NCBI RefSeq assembly: GCF_036884655.1 | Contig: NC_088340.1 | Coordinates: 29,286,001 to 29,350,000 of the forward strand | Length of the DNA stretch: 64,000 bases | Reading direction: 5' to 3' | From: Musa acuminata AAA Group | Lineage: Eukaryota > Streptophyta > Magnoliopsida > Zingiberales > Musaceae | In this document: positions 45,230 to 56,530 of the stretch, piece after piece | How the letters are laid out: every line of letters starts with the position of its first letter | How positions within the stretch are numbered: the stretch's first letter is position 1 | The notes under the pieces: model-generated | What the model was told of the DNA's origin: nothing | What the model saw: only the letters and a program-made list of their open reading frames with translations | Databases searched by the model: none | Position numbers and translations under genes: made by a program

Positions 45230-46701
45230 TGTTGAATCTCAGATTTCGATGATGAAACTAATTGATAAGTATTTATGAATTGACCTACGTTTTGAGTAAT
45301 ACAGGATGCTTCGATCATGATGAGACAATTAAAGTAGGAAGAATCATGTTGGGCCAATGGAATATGTCAGAAGATTGGACGTCTAGTTGGAGGATCAGAT
45401 GACGTATTGATAGAAGGCTTTAGGCCATGGATTCGGGCATCGGGCTAAGAAGAGCAGAAATTATGCTAAGGATATTGGAATTGCGGAGGTCAACTGGCCG
45501 ATTGGGCAATAGGCGGTAAGAGAGGACGATACGTTGAAGAATCGGACGAAGCGTCGATGGACCAGTGACATGCTGGACAACATGATTCATGCTTAGTAAT
45601 AATTGTCTAGATCAAAGTGTATTTTTACATACACAGGATTAACTATGATAGCAAGGCATAAAGCAACATAAAGTCTGGAGTCAAGAACGTGATTTCGTTG
45701 GGAGTTCGAGAGTTCATCGAAAGTCCGGACGTTCATTGGAAATTCTATCGGAATTGACCGAGAAGTCCCAAAGCTTACTAAAGAAGCTCGTCAGAACTCA
45801 CCAAGAAGATCATCATGAAGTCCAGGAGCTTACCGGGAGTCTGCTGAAACATTACCAAGAGATCGTCGGAAGTTCGCCGGAAGATCGCTGGAAGAAACCT
45901 AGACTTACAGAGTTTGTTTAGCTTAGTAAATGTCTTAAAATTCGCAGTTAACATATAATAGGGATTATAATTGGGCCAACCCAATTAGGGGATAGTTGGG
46001 CTAAGAGAAAGGCCCAAATAGTGACCAAATAGGTGAAACCATCGTAGCATAGTCTCTGAGACTGTGTCAGGCAGTGGTACCGCCAGTCTAGGAAGTGGTG
46101 CCACCCGTACCCTGAAATTTCGGGGGTTTGAATTTTGGACTCCAAATTTGAATCCATTTGGGGCCTATAGATACCCTAGCTATTCTTGCATGGATAAGCA
46201 ATAAATATTGAGTAAAATCCTATGATTCTAAAGTTGTAAACCTTAGAAAGTTGAGTTCCCTCCTCCTAAAGCTTAGAGAGAGTTCTAAGGGAGGTGTGAG
46301 AGGGATACCTTGTAAAAGAGGGTTATAAAAGGTTATCTCCTAAACCTATGAAAAGGAGAAGAGGGGTGTAAAAGGGTAGTTGATCTTCGTCCATTGAAAG
46401 AAGATCGATAGTGGATGCCGGTGGCCTCGACGGAAGAGGAATCGGCGAAGTGGATGTAGGTCACAATGACCGAACCATTATAAAAATCTGGTTTGCGTTT
46501 CTCTTGTGTAATTTACTTTACTGCAAGCCACTTTACTTGCTTTACATCCACTATGCTTGTCTGTATGATTTCAAAGTTAATACCTCTATGAAACAATTTT
46601 TCATCGGAAATGGATTTAATCGCAACGAAGTTTTGAACAGACGTAATTTTTACCGCTGTACTAATTCACCCCCCCTCTAAGTGTCGACTCTTTTCCTAAT
46701 A
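45230..46701 (+). repeat. Right LTR of A
   Basis: It starts TGTTGAATCTCAG and ends CCTAATA (CA changed to TA). It is collinear with 13012-14433 plus 22722-22849. It contains the array of AAGTTCGCCGGAAG words (about 45700-45900), a shortened palindrome cluster (46063-46115) and the C-run before CTCTAAGTG. Confidence 0.88.
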
Positions 46702-46706
46702 GATTT
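46702..46706. repeat. Target site duplication of A (right)
   Basis: GATTT, identical to 13007-13011. Removing A restores the reading frame of gag in Z. Confidence 0.85.
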
Positions 46707-47587
46707 GGCATTGAACTTCTCAATCAAGCTAACTACAAAATCTGGAAGACTTGTTTGGAGGCTTATCTCATAGGAGAAGATCTATGGGACGTGATTGATG
46801 GTAATACAACAATAACACCATATTTTGTAAATGAAGACGTCATAAAAAATGGAAGACTCTAAATTCAAAGGCTGAATTTGTTTTAAAGAGTTCTATTTCT
46901 CATGATATCTTTGAACACATTATTCATTGCAAATCAACTTAAGTGATTTAGATCACTTTTAATGTATTACTTACCAAAAGAATATGGCTCGGCTTTAGTA
47001 TTTGGAGAATGATTTGACAAACACTATCGAAGGTGATATTTCAATTTCTCAGTATTTTTTGAAGATTAAAAATTTATATTTAGATATATCTCTCTTAGAC
47101 TCAAACGAGCCTATTTTTGATGTACGAATGAAACATTATATTATTCGTAATCTTTGGAAAGTATATATTCCTTATGTTACAAGGACGTGTTCAATAACCA
47201 TTTTTAGTAGAGTTAGAAAATCTTCTTACTTCTTAAGAATCCCTAGCTCATCAAATGGTAGGAGCTTCTATTTCACGGGGAGATGGAGATACCCTTTTTA
47301 CAAATAAGAAAAAGAGTAATGATAATGATAAAGAGAAGAAGGATGATGCTAACAACAAACAAGAGTTTTCTTTGAACAATGATGTAAATCGAAAGAAGAT
47401 CGAGTTTTATAGGTGTGACAAGTTAGGCCATATTAATAAAAACTATCATGTGAAGATTAAAGAAGGAAATATTGTAACTAAAGAAGATTATTCTACTGAT
47501 GAGGATTAGGGCAAATGCTTTATGGCTAAAACTACAGAGGCTATGATATCTATTAATTTTAAAATGACTGGATTGTTGATTTAGGAT
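46707..47587 (+). pseudogene. Gag of element Z (old copia), second part
   Basis: It continues from codon 10 at 13011: GIELLNQANYKIWKTCLEAY, then LWDVIDGN, a copia gag N-terminus. Several frameshifts and stops follow. The C-terminal basic region ends with a dead zinc knuckle, FYRCDKLGHINKNYH, in which the first and last Cys are lost. Just before the next insertion the frame reads GLLI and DWIVDLG-like, which resembles the start of the protease, so Z was a full gag-pol element. Confidence 0.7.
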
Positions 47588-48909
47588 TATTAGGAATGAG
47601 TTGACACTAAGGGGGGGGGGGGGGTGCGAGAGGGGGTGAATTAGTGCAGCGGTAAAAATATCAGTTCTGAAAATTCTTTCGTATGTTGAAAATCGATTTC
47701 GGAAACTTCAAAGCGTATGTGAGTGTAGGCGTAGTAAAAGCACAGTAAAGAGGAGAGGCAGTTTGCTATAAAAGTAAAATGCTCAAAAGAAATGCAAACT
47801 AGATTTTTATAGTAGTTCTGTCGTCGTGACCTACATCCACTCCGTCGATTCCTCTTTCGCCGAGGCCACCGACATCCACTATTGGTCTTTCTTCAATAGG
47901 CGAAGATTAGCCACCTTTTATAACTCATTTCTCCTATTACCGGATATAGGAGATAACTCTTACACCCTCACTTACTCCTCTTTCAAACTATTCTAACACT
48001 TGAACTTTGAGAGGAGTTTCACACACAATTGCAACAAAGTTTTCTTTCTTTTTTTTGCTCTCAGTTGTGTGTGTCTTAACTAGGGATGAGAGGGATATTT
48101 ATAGGCTTCAAGTTGATTCAAACTTAGAGCCTAAAAATATCTCATCCCGGGTTTTTCGAGAACGGGCGGTACCACCACTTAGCATCTTGACACTGGGCAG
48201 TACCATCGCCTGACAGAGCTCAGAGACCGAACTCTGGTAGTACCACTGCCTGACAGGGGCGGTACCACCGCTGGTAGCATTTACTGCCAACAGTACCATT
48301 GCCCAGTCTAGGTGGTACCACCACCCAGACCACTTGGAAGACCGAGTCTCCCAAGCGGTGCCATCGCCAGTTAGGGTTCCAACATCCTGGTTGGGCCTTG
48401 AATCCGATTCAAACCGGCCCAACTTCGGGCCTAGTTGGCCCCTAACAGAATTGATAGGATTACCTCCTAATCCTAACTCTAATTATATGCTAACTACGAT
48501 TCCTAAGACATATTCTAAGCAAAATAAGTCTGGTTTCTTTCAGCGATCTTCCAGCGAACTTCCGACGATCTCTCGGCAATGTTCCAGCGGACTCCTGGCA
48601 AGCTCTTGGACTTCACGACGATCTTCTTGGCGAGTTTCGATGAGCTTCTTTAGCAAGCTCCAGGACTTCTCAGTCAATTTTGATAGAATGTCCGACGTAT
48701 GTCCGGACTTCCGACGAACCCTCGAACTCCCAACGAAATTGTATTTTTGACTCTGAGACTTCATTTTGCTTTATGCCTTGCTATCGTAGTTAATCCTGGA
48801 CACATAAAAACATACTTCAATCTTGAGAATTATTACTAAGCATGAATCATGTTGTCCGGCATGTCATTGGTCTATCGACGCTTCATTCAATTCTTCGGTG
48901 CATCGTCCT
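47588..48909 (-). mobile_element. Element E: partial LTR of a further element, inserted in the protease region of Z
   Basis: On the plus strand it starts TATTAGGAATGAG (TG changed to TA), right after a possible target copy AGGAT (47583-47587). It has a G-rich run (47611-47635) and GGCGGTACCACC palindromes (about 48163-48370). It stops at CATCGTCCT where F enters. The end of this LTR and the interior of E must lie beyond the window or beyond the nested elements. Confidence 0.75.
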
Positions 48910-50508
48910 TGTTGAATTTTGGATTTTGATAATGAAACCAATTGATAGTATTTATGATTTAATCTACGTTTTGAGTGACATAGGAAGCTTCAATTAGGGA
49001 GAGATAATTAAAGCAGAAAGAATCATGTTGGGCTGGAGAAAAACACGTCAAAAGATTGGACGTCGCGTCGGAGGATCGGTCGACGTATCGATAGAAGGCT
49101 TCGAGCTATGGTTTCGGTCGTCGTGCCAAGAAGAGCTGATATTGCACTAAGGATATTGGAGTTATGGAGGTCAACTGGCCAATTAGGCAATAGGCCGCAA
49201 GAGAGAATGATACACTAAAGAATCAGATAAAGCATCGATAGACAAATGACATGCCGGACAACATGATTCATGCTTAGTAATAATTGTCTAGATTGAAGTA
49301 TGTTTTATGTATGCGGGATTAACTACATTAGCAAGGCATGAAGCAAAATGAAGTCCCAGAGTCAAGAATGCGATTTCGTTTGGAGTTCGAGAGTTCATCG
49401 AAAGTCCAGACATTCGTCGGAAGTTCTACTGGAATTGATCAAGAAGTCCAGAAGCTTGCCAAAGAAGCTCATCAGAACTCTCTAAGAAGATCATCGTGAA
49501 GTCCAGGAGCTTGCCAGGAGTCCGCTAGAACATTACCGAGAGTTTGTTGGAAGTTCGCCGGAAGATCGTCGGAAGAAACTTAGATTTACAGACTTTATTT
49601 AGCTTAGTAAATGTCTTAAAATTCATAGTTAGTATATAATTGGGATTAAAATTGGGCCAACCCAATTAGTGGATAGTCAGGCCCAAGTTTGGGATGTGTT
49701 AGGCCAAGAGAAAGGCACAAACAATGATCAAATAGGTGAAACCGTCGTGACACATTCTTCGAGATTGTGTCAGGTGGTAGTACTGCTAGTCTGGGCAGTG
49801 GTACCACCTAGACACAGTCTTCTAGATGATGGTACCACCAGATTGGATGGTGGTACCATCTAGTGTCATGCTGCAGGCGGTGGTACCGCCCAGTGCAGGC
49901 TGTGGTACCGCCCGTACCCTGAAATTTCGAGGGTTTGAATTTTCGGTTCCAAATTTGAATCCATTTGGGGCCTATAAATGCCCTAGCTATTCCTGAATGG
50001 ATAAGCAAGAAATATTGAGCAAAATCCTGTAATTCTAAAGTTATAAACCTTAGAAATTTGAGTTCCCTCCTCTCAAAGCTTAGAGAGAGTTCTAAGGAAG
50101 GTGTGAGAGAGATACCTTGTAAAAGAGGGTTGTAAAAGGTTATCTCCTAAACCTGTAAAAAGGAGAAGAGGGGTATAAAAGGGTAGTTGGTCTTTGCCCA
50201 TTAAAAGAAGACCGATAGTGGATGCCAGTGGCCTCGACGGAAGAGGAATCGACAAAGTGGATGTAGGTCACGATGACCGAACCACTATAAAAATTTAGTT
50301 TACGTTTCTTTTATGCAATTTACTTTACTGCAAACCATTTTACTTGCTTTACATCTACTATGCTCTTCCATATGCTTTCAAAGTTAATATCTTTATGAAA
50401 TAATTTTTCATCAGAAACAGATTTAATCGCAACGAAGTTTTGAACCGATGTAATTTTTACCGTTGTACTAATTCACCTCCCCTCTTAGTACCGACTCTTT
50501 TCCTAACA
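48910..50508 (+). repeat. Left LTR of F
   Basis: It starts TGTTGAATTTTGG and ends TTCCTAACA, with the CGGAAGTTCG array (about 49390-49575), GGTGGTACC palindromes (about 49770-49915) and TATAAATG in GGGGCCTATAAATG near 49976. It is inverted relative to the adjacent LTR of E. Confidence 0.85.
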
Positions 50509-50557
50509 GTTGGTATCAGCGCCTCGTATTTCTCATTTGGTTTAACCCCCAAGAGAA

Positions 50558-51511
50558 ATGACTCTTTTTGGCTTTCAAGAGGGTCACTCTCTCATTTATC
50601 CTCCCTTGTTCAATTGGACGGACTACACATATTGGAAAACTCGAATGAGAGTTTTCTTACTTTCGTTGGATTTAAATTTATGGAGTATTGTGAAAAATGG
50701 TTTTTGAAGGTCTTCTCTTCCAATGAACCATTGGAATGATTTGGAGAAGAGGACTTTTTCTTTAAATGCTAGAGCTATGAATGCTCTATTTTATGCCTTA
50801 GATAAAACCGAATTTAATCAGGTTTCTACTTGCGAAATGGCTTTTGACAGTTGGCATACTCTTGAAATCACACATCAAGGCACTAGTAGAGTTAAAGATT
50901 CTAAAGTTAATCTTTTAATGCACGATTTTGAACTATTTCGAATGAAGCTAAGCGAAACCATTGTTAACATATACACCCGTTTGACGGATGTCATCAATGG
51001 TTTAAAAGTACTTGGCATATGTTTTTTGAATTTTGAAATTGTTAATAAAGTTTTATGATCACTTTCTAAAAATTAGGATTCGAAAGAATGACAATACAAG
51101 AATCAAAAGATTTGAACCATTTTCCAATTAAAGAACTAATTGGGTCTTTAATGACCTATGAAATGAGTTTTATGACACATGTGGCACAAAACGAACTTGA
51201 GAACAACCTTCCAAAGAACAGGAAGGATTTCGGACTAAGAATAATCGAAGGCCACGTGAGCATAAGCTCAAGTGTTGGTAACCTTGAACTCCTCACTATG
51301 AAATTTAAAAAGTTCATGAAATAAAAATTAAATAATAAAAAGAATGTAACTACTTGCTATGAATGCAAGAAGAGGGAATCACTTTGGGACGAATTGAGCT
51401 CATCGGAAGACGAGGAGAAAATCAACAAAGGCGAGATGGTAAACTATGTCTTAATGTCTTTTGACGACGAGGTAATCAAAATCGCCTTAGTTTATTTCAA
51501 AATTACATGAT
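50558..51511 (+). pseudogene. Gag of element F
   Basis: It starts MTLFGFQEGHSLIYPPLF and shows YTYWKTRMRVFLLSLDLNLW. Stops follow KNGF and NKVL, and there is a frameshift near 51085. The region where the zinc knuckle should be reads TTCYECKKRESLWDELSSS, so CX2C is directly joined to the acidic segment and the GHxxxxC half is missing. It ends near YFKIT. It matches gag of A and H. Confidence 0.85.
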
Positions 51512-51972
51512 GCTTTTCATGAGTTATTTTTAATTTAGTTTAATTATTTTTTAAAAATTACATATTTAATAATGTAATGAAAATGCTAAAAAATTAGGAT
51601 CATGCTAGTAATTTTGAAAGTGATAATGAAAATTACATGTTTTATGATAAAAATATAAAATGTTAGATTTAAATCTAATGATAATCCTATGTATGTTTTT
51701 AAGAAGCATTAATGTGTATCATATTGATTTTCATGTTATTTTTTGATTTTGATTAAAGATGCTGTATGTATAATAATATCATGCCCAAAGTAATGATGCA
51801 TAATGACCATGGTAAATAAGTTTATATTTCAAAATTATGCATGATGATTTTTATGATTTATGTCTTATCGATTTGTACCATAATGAAAGTTGCTTTTTTG
51901 GTTTTAAAAATAATATATTTTTTGATATGGCATAAAAGAAAAAGGTATGCTTATATGAAATAATGTAAGTAT
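51512..51972 (+). other. AT-rich interior of F
   Basis: No gene. It corresponds to the AT-rich sequence following gag in A (42776 onward). Confidence 0.6.
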
Positions 51973-53250
51973 TGTTAGGATCGGAGCGGCACTAAGAGGT
52001 GGGGGTGAATTAGTGCAGCAGATTAAAACTCGTAAGTTTGAAAACAATTTCGTAAATATGTAGAGATTTCAATTCGACAAAGAATAACTTAGTAAAAGTA
52101 GCTCAAGTAAAGTAAGGCGATGAAAACCAAAAGCTTGCTGCTAAGTAAATAAAGGTTTTAGAAAGTTAAACACTCACACATTCAAGGAACACAATAATTT
52201 AAAGTGGTTAGGTCAAATGACCTACATCCACTTGCGAAGTCTTCTTCGATAAGGCTCCCAACTTCCACTTGCAAATCACTTTGAAGGGGAAGGACCAAAT
52301 ACCCCTCTTACAACCTTTTTACAAATGGTTCACACTCTTACAGATTTTTCAAAGAGAAAGAGAGAGGTGAACACTTAAGCTATTGAAAAAACAAGACTTT
52401 GCTAAAGACTTTGCTAAGGCTTTTTCTCAATTTCTAACTTCTCAAAAGGTGTCTTCTCTATTGAGAATTGAGGGGTATTTATAGACCCCAAGAGGATTCA
52501 AATTTGGGCTCCAAATTTTGAATTCCTTTGGGTTCTCGGAGCTGGCGATGCCACCTCCTGTCAATGTCACATTGACCGTTTACTGGCGGCGCCACCGCCT
52601 ATCGGTGGCGGTGCCACCGTCCGACCTTTCGGGTGCTAGGCGATGCTACCGCCTAATCCGGCGGTGCCACCGCCCATCCTTACAGGTCACTGGTTAGGCT
52701 CCAAATTTGGCCCAAACTAGTTCATATTAGGGCCCAATTGGCCCCTAACCAGGTTATAAGATTAACTCTTAATTCTAACCCTAATTATATGTAAACTACG
52801 AAATTAAGACATAGTCCTAAGCAGGTTTTTAACTGGCAACGTTGAGTTTCCTTCCAGCGAGCTTTCCGGTGATCTTCCGACAGACTTTCGATACACCCTC
52901 GGATTTCTTCCGATGGACTCCTAGTAGGTTCTCGATCTTGTGGTGAGTTTAGCGACTCTTTGGTAAGTAGTCGAACCTTCTCGGTGATCTTTGCGAACCT
53001 CCGACGATCTCTTCGGTGGACTTTCGAAAACTTCGGCAAGTCCCCGATTTCTTCTCGGTTAGTTCCGGCAGCACTTTCGACGAATCTTCGGATTCTCGGC
53101 AGACTCTCGAACACCTATTGAACTTAACTTCGGTAGACTTGCTTTATGTCTTCAAGCTATAGTATTGAATCCTGCAAACTTTACTCAATAATATGGATTA
53201 GATCAATTAACCCATCAATTGATTTCATCATCAAAATCTGAGATTTAACA
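51973..53250 (-). repeat. 3' LTR of G
   Basis: Same type as the LTRs of C and I. It has a short G-run (GGTGGGGG), GGCGGTGCCACC palindromes (52540-52680) and the array at 52850-53095. Confidence 0.85.
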
Positions 53251-54429
53251 ATCTCCCCCTTTTTGATGATGACAATCAATTGATAACAGAGTTAAATATG
53301 ACTCCTCCTATCTATATGCCATATAATGAGAAGATAAAAACATTTGAATTCAATCTCTTTGACTTCAAGCCTAAACTGATAAGTTCTATCCGTTGAACTT
53401 ATCGTTATTCTTTATAAGCATAAGCAAATATGAAACTTCGTATTTCTCATAATTTCAAGCTATGAAAATTATTTTCAAGTCGAATGATAAAAGACAACTA
53501 ACATTTCGACAAGAGATATGAACTTTCAACATGAATCTCATGACATAAATGTAAGGCATGATTTCATATGATCATAAGATAAAGCGACAACCAATCTAAA
53601 AACTTTCATATTGCGATATTCTCAAAAAATTTTGCGATGCATATAAGACATTTGCATTACACAACATTGACATTTGCATTACACAACATATTAGCTTTTG
53701 CAATTCATATAAGTCATGCTATCACATTTGCGATACATATAAGACATTAGCTTTTGCAATTCATATAAGTCATGCTATCACATTTGCGATGCATATAAGA
53801 CATTTGCATTACACAACATATTAGCTTTTGCAATTCATATAAGTCATGCTATCACATTTGCACAAGTCATCAATCTTTTGCTCATTCTTCTCCTCCTTTG
53901 TCATCAACAAAAAGGAGATAAGACTTTAAGCGCACAATTTGTGATTATAAAATCATTAGAAAAGGAATTCAGCATTAAGATTGATTATACAAAATTTATC
54001 TCATTAGAAAAATTCAACATTCATAAAAAGGAGATCGTAAAAAAATTGACAAAGCTTTAACTTGGCATTAAGATTAATCATATAAGGATCGCATGTTAAG
54101 GTAGCAGAATAAGAAGACATATCGATTAATCCTTAGGAGGAAATCCATGATATCTATATTTTGATTCATTTGTCGTAGTTCTCTCAAAATTTCAACTTGC
54201 TATAATTAAATTTGCTCTTGCTATGATTTGAGTTGCTCTTGTTGTGATTTGATCTGATGTAATTATGCCATAATGAGATCTTCAGAAGATGAAGCAGGAG
54301 CCGATTCTAAAGGTGCTGCACCAAAGGGACTAGGAGGAGGAGATTCATTTCCCCTAAAAATTGGTGTTTCGGGATGTTTTACTGGTAGGGGAACTGGATC
54401 AGTCTTTCTAGGTTGCCTAACCTATATAC
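51973..54429 (-). mobile_element. Element G: SIRE-like element, 3' end
   Basis: The 3' LTR is 51973-53250 (1278 bp, plus-strand TGTTAGGATCGG to GATTTAACA). The PPT is 53264-53251. The AT-rich 3' region carries a three-copy minisatellite (53690-53860) and a GTCATCAACAAAAAGGAG word near 53900. The end of an ORF3-like tail is at about 54270-54429, where the plus-strand frame is only a shadow. It is collinear with C at 22903-25560 and is cut by H at 54430. Confidence 0.8.
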
Positions 54430-56516
54430 TGTTAGGATCGAGAGCACTAAGAGGGGGGGGGGGGGGGGGGGGGGGGGGGTGAATTAGTGCAGCGAAAAAC
54501 TTTCTGCGATTTAAATCGAAAGCTGCGTTCGAACGATAAAAACAACTTCTGTATAAAAGTTGATACTAAGCAAGGTTAAAGTCAAACTATGCAGGCAGTT
54601 TGCAGCTATGATGAAAACCAGAATATCGGCGCAAACTGAAATTCGACGTTCGTACGAAGAAACTGATTTACATCTAAATGCTGATTCGTAAATCACTTGA
54701 TTAGATAAGACGCAGTTTAAGCAGGAGTATAAAGGCAGTGTGTAGTTATGGTAAAGCTCAAAACGTAAACGCAATCTGCAATATGATGATAATACGAAAA
54801 AGTAGATTTACGTCTAAACGTAAATTTACGTCTAAACGCAGATTTACGTCTGAACCTCGAAACTCGTTCGTAAAATCGCAGAGGGCAGTAAGCTATTGAG
54901 AAGTTTGCAGTGAAGGTAAAATGCTCAAAGGAAATGCAAACCGAGATTTAGAGTGGTTCGGTCAATCTTGACCTACTCCACTTTTGGCTTCCTCCACCGA
55001 CGAGGTCACCGACATCAACTAGAGGCCTTCCTTTAATAGGCGAAGGCCAACCACCCTCTTACAGATTCACTCCTTTTGACGGGCTTAGGAGACAACCCTT
55101 ATAGAAGTTTTCTCTCCTCTCTTTACAACTCAAACTTTGAAGAACAAAAAGAGGAGAACTAGCAGTTTTGAGCTCTAAGAACCACAAAAAGACAACAAGA
55201 TTTCGAGTGTGTGTTCTATGCTTTCAGTGCTGAATGGGTGGGGTATTTATAGGCCCCAACCCAGTTCAAGTTTGGAGCTCAAATATGTTAATTCCCGGAA
55301 TTCCGGGATCAGGCGGTTGCACCTCCTGACTAGGGCGGTTGCACCGCCTGGCAAAGCTCGAAGACTGAGCCTCTGGGCGGTGCCACCTCTGTCAGGGGTG
55401 GTTGCACCTCTCTGCCAGAGCTCGAAGATCGAGCTCAGGTGGTTGCACCACCTGACTGGGGAGGTTGCACCGCCTGGCAGAGCTCGAAACTTGAGCTCTA
55501 GCGGTGCTACCTCTTGACAGAAGAGGTTGCACCGCCCAGTCTCGCTCGGAGACTGAGCCCGGGGCGGTGCCACCTCTTGGCTGGGGCGATTGCATCACCC
55601 AGTCTTGCTGGGAGACATAGCCTGGGCAGTGCTACCTCCTGGCTTGGGCGGTTGCACCTCCCACAGCAATCAGGGTCCGAATGGGTTAATCCATTCGGCC
55701 CAATTTGATTCTTTCAAGGGCCCAATTGCCCCAAGATTAAGCTAATGGGATCACCTCCCATTTCTTACTTAATCAATGTGCTAACTACGATTATTTCCTA
55801 AGACATATTCTGCAGCTTGCTCCGGTGCGTCAATCGCTTCTTCCGACGAGTTTCCGGCGAACTTCCGTCGATTATCCGACGAACCCTCGGTGATCCTCCT
55901 GCGGACTTCTGGCAAGCTCCTGGACTTGCGATGATCCACTTGGCAAGTTCCGACGAGCTCCTTTGGCAAGCTTCTGGACTTCTCGGATTTGTTCCCGTAG
56001 AACCTCCGACGATTATCTGAACTTCCGTCGAGCTCTCGAACTCCCAACATGATCATTGTCATGACTCCGGCGCAACTCCTGCTGCATGTCTTACTTTCAT
56101 CGTAGTTAATCCTGCACATGTAAACAAAACTTCGATCGAGACAATTAATCCTAAGTGATTAACCAAGTTGTCTGGCATGTCATTGGTCCCTCGACGCTTC
56201 GTCCGATTCTTTGGTGCATCGTCCTTTCCTGCGGCCTATTGCCCAATCGGCCAGTTGGCTCCGCAACTCCGATATCCTTGGCACAATACCCGCTCTTCTT
56301 GGCCCGATGCCCGAGTCCACGACCTGAAGCCTTCTGTCGATACGTCGACCGATCCACCGGCCCGACGTCCAATCTTCTGACATGTTCCTCTGGCACAACA
56401 TGATTTTCCTGCTTTAATTGTCTCATCCTGATCAAGGCATCCTGCGTCACTCAAAATGCAGATTAAATCATAAACATATATCAAGTAGTTTCATCATCAA
56501 AATACGAGATTCAACA
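54430..56516 (-). repeat. 3' LTR of H
   Basis: It starts TGTTAGGATCGAGAG and ends GATTCAACA on the plus strand, with a run of 27 G at 54453-54479. GGCGGTTGCACCGCC palindromes lie at about 55310-55665 and the array at about 55830-56045. The segment at about 56160-56400 resembles the distal LTR of A and E (the TGTCATTGGTC and GATGCCCGA words). Confidence 0.88.
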
Positions 56517-56530
56517 ATCTCCCCCTTTTT
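56517..56530 (-). other. Polypurine tract of H
   Basis: The minus strand reads AAAAAGGGGGAGAT directly before the 3' LTR. Further GGGGGAG tracts lie near 56586, 56720 and 57022. Confidence 0.8.

Larger units (their letters stand above)
13012..46701 (+). mobile_element. Element A: gag-only LTR retrotransposon (SIRE-like LTR design), carrying B, C and D
   Basis: The left LTR is 13012-14433 plus 22722-22849 (split by B). The right LTR is 45230-46701. The PBS is 22852-22863 and the PPT is 45215-45229. The flanking GATTT duplication is perfect. Its own internal sequence is about 3.4 kb, holding one broken gag and a long AT-rich non-coding part, with no protease, integrase or RT. It therefore resembles TR-GAG-type non-autonomous elements that need enzymes from a partner. 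The right LTR ends in TA instead of CA, a point change. The net length without nested elements is about 6.4 kb. Confidence 0.85.
48910..51972 (+). mobile_element. Element F: gag-only LTR element, left part
   Basis: The left LTR is 48910-50508 (1599 bp). The PBS TGGTATCAGCGC is at 50511-50522, one base different from the tRNA complement. Gag starts at 50558. An AT-rich interior runs until G inserts at 51973. It is the same family as A. Its right LTR is not in the window. Confidence 0.8.

Noticed and set aside
48160..48370. KpnI-like GGTACC palindromes as possible integrase attachment or recombination sites
   Set aside because: Their position before the LTR promoter and the family-specific centres fit regulatory or structural motifs better. 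No recombination junction maps to them.
54273..54482. Plus-strand ORF ending in poly-glycine
   Set aside because: It is antisense to the ORF3 tail of G and runs into the 27-G tract of H. An artefact.
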